From Aquibium pacificus (lineage in GTDB: Bacteria > Pseudomonadota > Alphaproteobacteria > Rhizobiales > Rhizobiaceae): a stretch of DNA of 64,000 bases. Below, in pieces: positions 61,688 to 64,000 of the stretch; the first letter of the stretch is position 1, and each line of letters begins with the position of its first letter. The stretch covers positions 62,001-126,000 of the forward strand of contig NZ_JBDPGJ010000007.1 of NCBI RefSeq assembly GCF_040839445.1. The letters run 5' to 3'. The position numbers and the translations under genes are program-made. Below the pieces are notes generated by a model. It worked only from the letters and a program-made list of their open reading frames with translations. It was not told where the DNA came from and made no database searches.

Positions 61688-61823
61688 ACTCTTTCGGAAA
61701 AATCGTCAATCGATAAGTCGACACAAATGTGCCGCCACTAGCATGATATTGTCCTAAATAGCTGAAATCGCTAAAGGAAAATCCAGATCAGGAAATTCTC
61801 TTGTCATGACGCGATTTTCCGTC

Positions 61824-61832
61824 TTGCATACC
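61824..61832 (-). promoter_or_regulatory. GGTATGCAA, variant GntR-type site at the second SDR gene
   Basis: The minus strand reads GGTATGCAA, 8 of 9 matching the two perfect sites, ending 22 bp upstream of the SDR ATG at 61855. It suggests the same regulator also controls this gene. Confidence 0.5.
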
Positions 61833-61854
61833 AAAACGGAATGGGAGGGACGGA

Positions 61855-62646
61855 ATGACGCATACGGAACGGTTCTCGCTGAAGGGCAAGGTCGCCCTCG
61901 TGACAGGCGCGGCGAGTGGCTTGGGGCTGGCAATCTCCGAAGCGCTCGCGGAGGCTGGCGCTCACGTCGTCCTGACGGACATGGATGGAGCCGCCCTTGA
62001 TCGCGTCTGCCCGGGCGTCGCGAAGGCTGGCGGTAGAGCCGAAACGCTGGTTCTGGATGTCTCGGATCGTGCCGCGGTTCGCGCCGCTGTGGATGAAGTG
62101 GCGGCGAGGCACGGCAGCCTCGACGTGATGGTCGCAAATGCGGGCGTGTCGGCGGGACCCGGCTATCTCACCGAAACCGGTCAGATCAACGCCGTCGACG
62201 ATGCGCAGTGGGACCGGGTGCTCGGCATCAACCTGACGGGCGTCTTTGCGTCGGTGCAGGCCGCGGCGAAGCACATGAAGCGGCAGCGCGGCGGCCGCAT
62301 CGTCGCGGTCGCCTCGGTCGCAGGGCTGAAGTCCGAGGTGATGTGCGGCTATGCTTATACCGCGACCAAGGCCGCCGTGGTCAATCTCGTGCGCCAGGCG
62401 GCGATGGAACTGGCGCCCTATGGCGTGATGGTGAACGGCATCGCGCCGGGTCCCTTCCGCACCAACATCGCCGGCGGACGGATCAGGCAGCCCGAGGTCG
62501 AGGCGCAATTCGCCTCCATGGTGCCGCTCGGCCGCATCGCCGATCCCGAAGAGATAAAAGGCCTGGCGCTCCTCCTGTCGTCGCCGGCCTCTAGCTTCAT
62601 GACCGGCGCCACGATCCCCGTCGACGGCGGGGTCATGGCTCGCTGA
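61855..62646 (+). CDS. Short-chain dehydrogenase/reductase
   Basis: 263 aa classical SDR. Cofactor motif ALVTGAASGLGLAISEALAE (about 14-33), NAGVSAGPGY, catalytic Tyr/Lys in CGYAYTATKAAVVNLVRQAA (about 164-183), and NGIAPGPFRTN. Good GGGAGGGACGGA ribosome-binding site before ATG 61855. Divergent from the hydrolase-LLM operon. Confidence 0.93.
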   Translation: MTHTERFSLKGKVALVTGAASGLGLAISEALAEAGAHVVLTDMDGAALDRVCPGVAKAGGRAETLVLDVSDRAAVRAAVDEVAARHGSLDVMVANAGVSAGPGYLTETGQINAVDDAQWDRVLGINLTGVFASVQAAAKHMKRQRGGRIVAVASVAGLKSEVMCGYAYTATKAAVVNLVRQAAMELAPYGVMVNGIAPGPFRTNIAGGRIRQPEVEAQFASMVPLGRIADPEEIKGLALLLSSPASSFMTGATIPVDGGVMAR

Positions 62647-62690
62647 CTGGGTACCTCGGAAAACCCAAAGCGGGGAATGCCGGTGGGTGG

Positions 62691-62726
62691 CGCCGTCAGT
62701 ACTTTGCCAGCAACATACTGACGGCG
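62691..62726. terminator. Hairpin between convergent SDR and tldD genes
   Basis: CGCCGTCAGTA and TACTGACGGCG form a perfect 11-bp stem with a 14-nt loop, 45 bp after the SDR stop and about 90 bp from the tldD stop. Position between convergent genes fits a bidirectional terminator. Confidence 0.65.
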
Positions 62727-62817
62727 TCGGGAACGGACGCACCATTGAAGTTCCAGCTGCAAGAATCGAAACCAGGCACTCGGGTTCAAATCCACTCGAA
62801 CGCTTCCCGGCTGACGG

Positions 62818-64000
62818 CTATGCCTGCGTGCCGCCCACCGTCATCCTGTCCATCCTCAGATGCGGCTGGCCGACGCCGACCGGCACTCCCTGGCCGGCCT
62901 TGCCGCACATGCCGATGCCGGTGTCGAGCTTCATGTCGTTGCCGATCATGGAGACGCGGTGCATGGCGTCCGGGCCGTTGCCGATCAGCATGGCGCCCTT
63001 GATCGGCCGGGTGACCTTGCCGTCCTCGATCATGTAGGCCTCGGTGCAGCCGAACACGAACTTGCCGGACGTGATGTCCACCTGTCCGCCGCCGAAGGAG
63101 ACCGCGTAGACGCCCTTCTTCACGGACGCGATGATCTCTTCCGGCGTCTTGTCGCCGGCGGTCATGAAAGTGTTGCTCATGCGCGGCATCGGCTGGTGCG
63201 CATAGCCCTCGCGGCGACCGTTCCCGGTGGCCGCCACACCCATCAGGCGGGCGTTCTGACGATCCTGCATGTAGCCCACGAGCCTGCCGTCCTCGATCAG
63301 CACGTTGCGCGCCGAAGGCGTGCCCTCGTCGTCGATGGTCAGCGAGCCACGCCGCTCGGCGATCGTGCCGTCGTCGACCACAGTGACGCCCTTCGCCGCC
63401 ACCTGCTGGCCCATCAGCCCGGAGAAAGCCGAGGTCTTCTTGCGGTTGAAGTCGCCCTCCAGCCCGTGGCCCACCGCTTCGTGCAACATCACGCCCGGCC
63501 ATCCGGAGGATAGAACGATGTCGAACGTGCCGGCGGGCGCCGGCACGGCTTCGAGGTTGACCAGCGCCTGGCGCAGCGCCTCGTCCGCCGCGTGCTTCCA
63601 GGATTCCTCCGCCACGAACTCGCCGAAACCCTTGCGGCCGCCCATGCCGTAGGAACCGCTCTCCTGGCGGTCTCCCTCGCCGACCACGACCGACACGTTC
63701 ATGCGGACCAGCGGGCGGATGTCGCGCACGAAATGGCCGTCGGCGCGCAGGATCTCCACCTGCTGCCACGAGGCGGCGAGCGACGCGGTGACCTGCCTGA
63801 CGCGTGGGTCCCTGGCCCGCACCCAGCCATCGATCTCCTGCAGGAGCTTCGCCTTCTCGGCAAAGCCGGGCGCTGCGATCGGATTGACGTCGTCGTAGAG
63901 CCTGCGGTTCGTGCCGGTCGGCGCGGCAGCGAGCGTACCCGAATATCCCGCCTTGACCGCGGAGACCGCGTCCGAGGCGCGCAGAAGCGCGGCTTGCGAG
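62818..64000 (-). CDS. tldD: Metalloprotease TldD, 5' end outside window
   Basis: TldD/PmbA-family zinc protease subunit, the partner of TldE/PmbA in peptide maturation and degradation. The metal-binding HEAVGHGLEGDFNRK (HExxxH) is present, as are GTFDIVLSSGWPGVMLHEAV, RNVLIEDGRLVGYMQDRQNA, SNTFMTAGDKTPEEII and the C-terminal DMKLDTGIGMCGKAGQGVPV with its cysteine. The frame runs open through base 64000 (SQAALLRASDAVSAVKAGYS at the edge), so the ATG at 63822 is internal and the true start lies beyond the window. Confidence 0.95.
   Translation of the reverse strand, partial: SQAALLRASDAVSAVKAGYSGTLAAAPTGTNRRLYDDVNPIAAPGFAEKAKLLQEIDGWVRARDPRVRQVTASLAASWQQVEILRADGHFVRDIRPLVRMNVSVVVGEGDRQESGSYGMGGRKGFGEFVAEESWKHAADEALRQALVNLEAVPAPAGTFDIVLSSGWPGVMLHEAVGHGLEGDFNRKKTSAFSGLMGQQVAAKGVTVVDDGTIAERRGSLTIDDEGTPSARNVLIEDGRLVGYMQDRQNARLMGVAATGNGRREGYAHQPMPRMSNTFMTAGDKTPEEIIASVKKGVYAVSFGGGQVDITSGKFVFGCTEAYMIEDGKVTRPIKGAMLIGNGPDAMHRVSMIGNDMKLDTGIGMCGKAGQGVPVGVGQPHLRMDRMTVGGTQA

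Noticed and set aside
62781..62797. GGGTTCAAATCCAC resembling a tRNA or tmRNA T-arm
   Set aside because: The five bases on each side of TTCAAAT do not pair beyond two G-C pairs, and no acceptor or anticodon stem could be built upstream.

Overview
The window is about 64 kb of high-GC DNA with dense, overlapping operons. It reads as the chromosome of an alphaproteobacterium of the Hyphomicrobiales (rhizobial) type, probably near the Mesorhizobium/Phyllobacteriaceae branch. This rests on the housekeeping series aroC, ribB, histone-deacetylase-like gene, xseB, dxs, tlyA and rRNA m5U methyltransferase, plus many ABC/TRAP uptake systems and catabolic operons with local regulators. No rRNA, tRNA, CRISPR array or insertion sequence was found.

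Region 1 (1-14.6 kb) is the housekeeping stretch: chorismate synthase (5' end outside the window), a RibB whose GTP-cyclohydrolase-like half has lost its zinc cysteines, two envelope proteins, an HDAC-like hydrolase, xseB, dxs, tlyA and a TrmA/RlmD-type methyltransferase. An accessory block (5.66-10.1 kb) separates xseB from dxs. It holds an HxlR regulator facing a frameshifted MAPEG gene across a perfect palindrome, a MarR regulator with matching operators at itself and at a membrane-protein gene, a Phd/PIN toxin-antitoxin pair, a pirin and a small unrecognised protein.

Region 2 (14.6-32.3 kb) is a catabolic locus around an IclR regulator. On one side are an M28-like peptidase and an FAD monooxygenase. 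On the other is a long operon: Asp/Glu/hydantoin racemase, a dipeptide-type ABC transporter, a quinone-oxidoreductase-like protein, HyuB, HyuA and an M20 amidohydrolase. Two near-identical palindromes mark the two transcription units flanking the regulator. The substrate-binding protein appears circularly permuted: the usual C-terminal lobe comes first.

Region 3 (32.5-41.2 kb) is a form I aerobic CO dehydrogenase cluster, coxC-M-S-L-D-E-F, a 43-codon small ORF, and coxG. CoxL carries the form I active-site sequence AYRCSFR. A branched-chain-amino-acid-type ABC operon follows (41.5-46.2 kb), then three exported proteins of unknown role including a VWA protein (46.3-51.0 kb).

Region 4 (51.2-62.6 kb) starts with a haloperoxidase-type hydrolase. 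It continues with a probable aromatic-catabolism island: FAH-family hydrolase, gentisate-1,2-dioxygenase-like cupin, TRAP-TAXI transporter, FMN reductase, SDR, GntR/FCD regulator, LLM-type flavin monooxygenase, alpha/beta hydrolase and a second SDR. GGTATACAA-like sites lie at all the promoters of this island. The window ends inside tldD, read leftwards.
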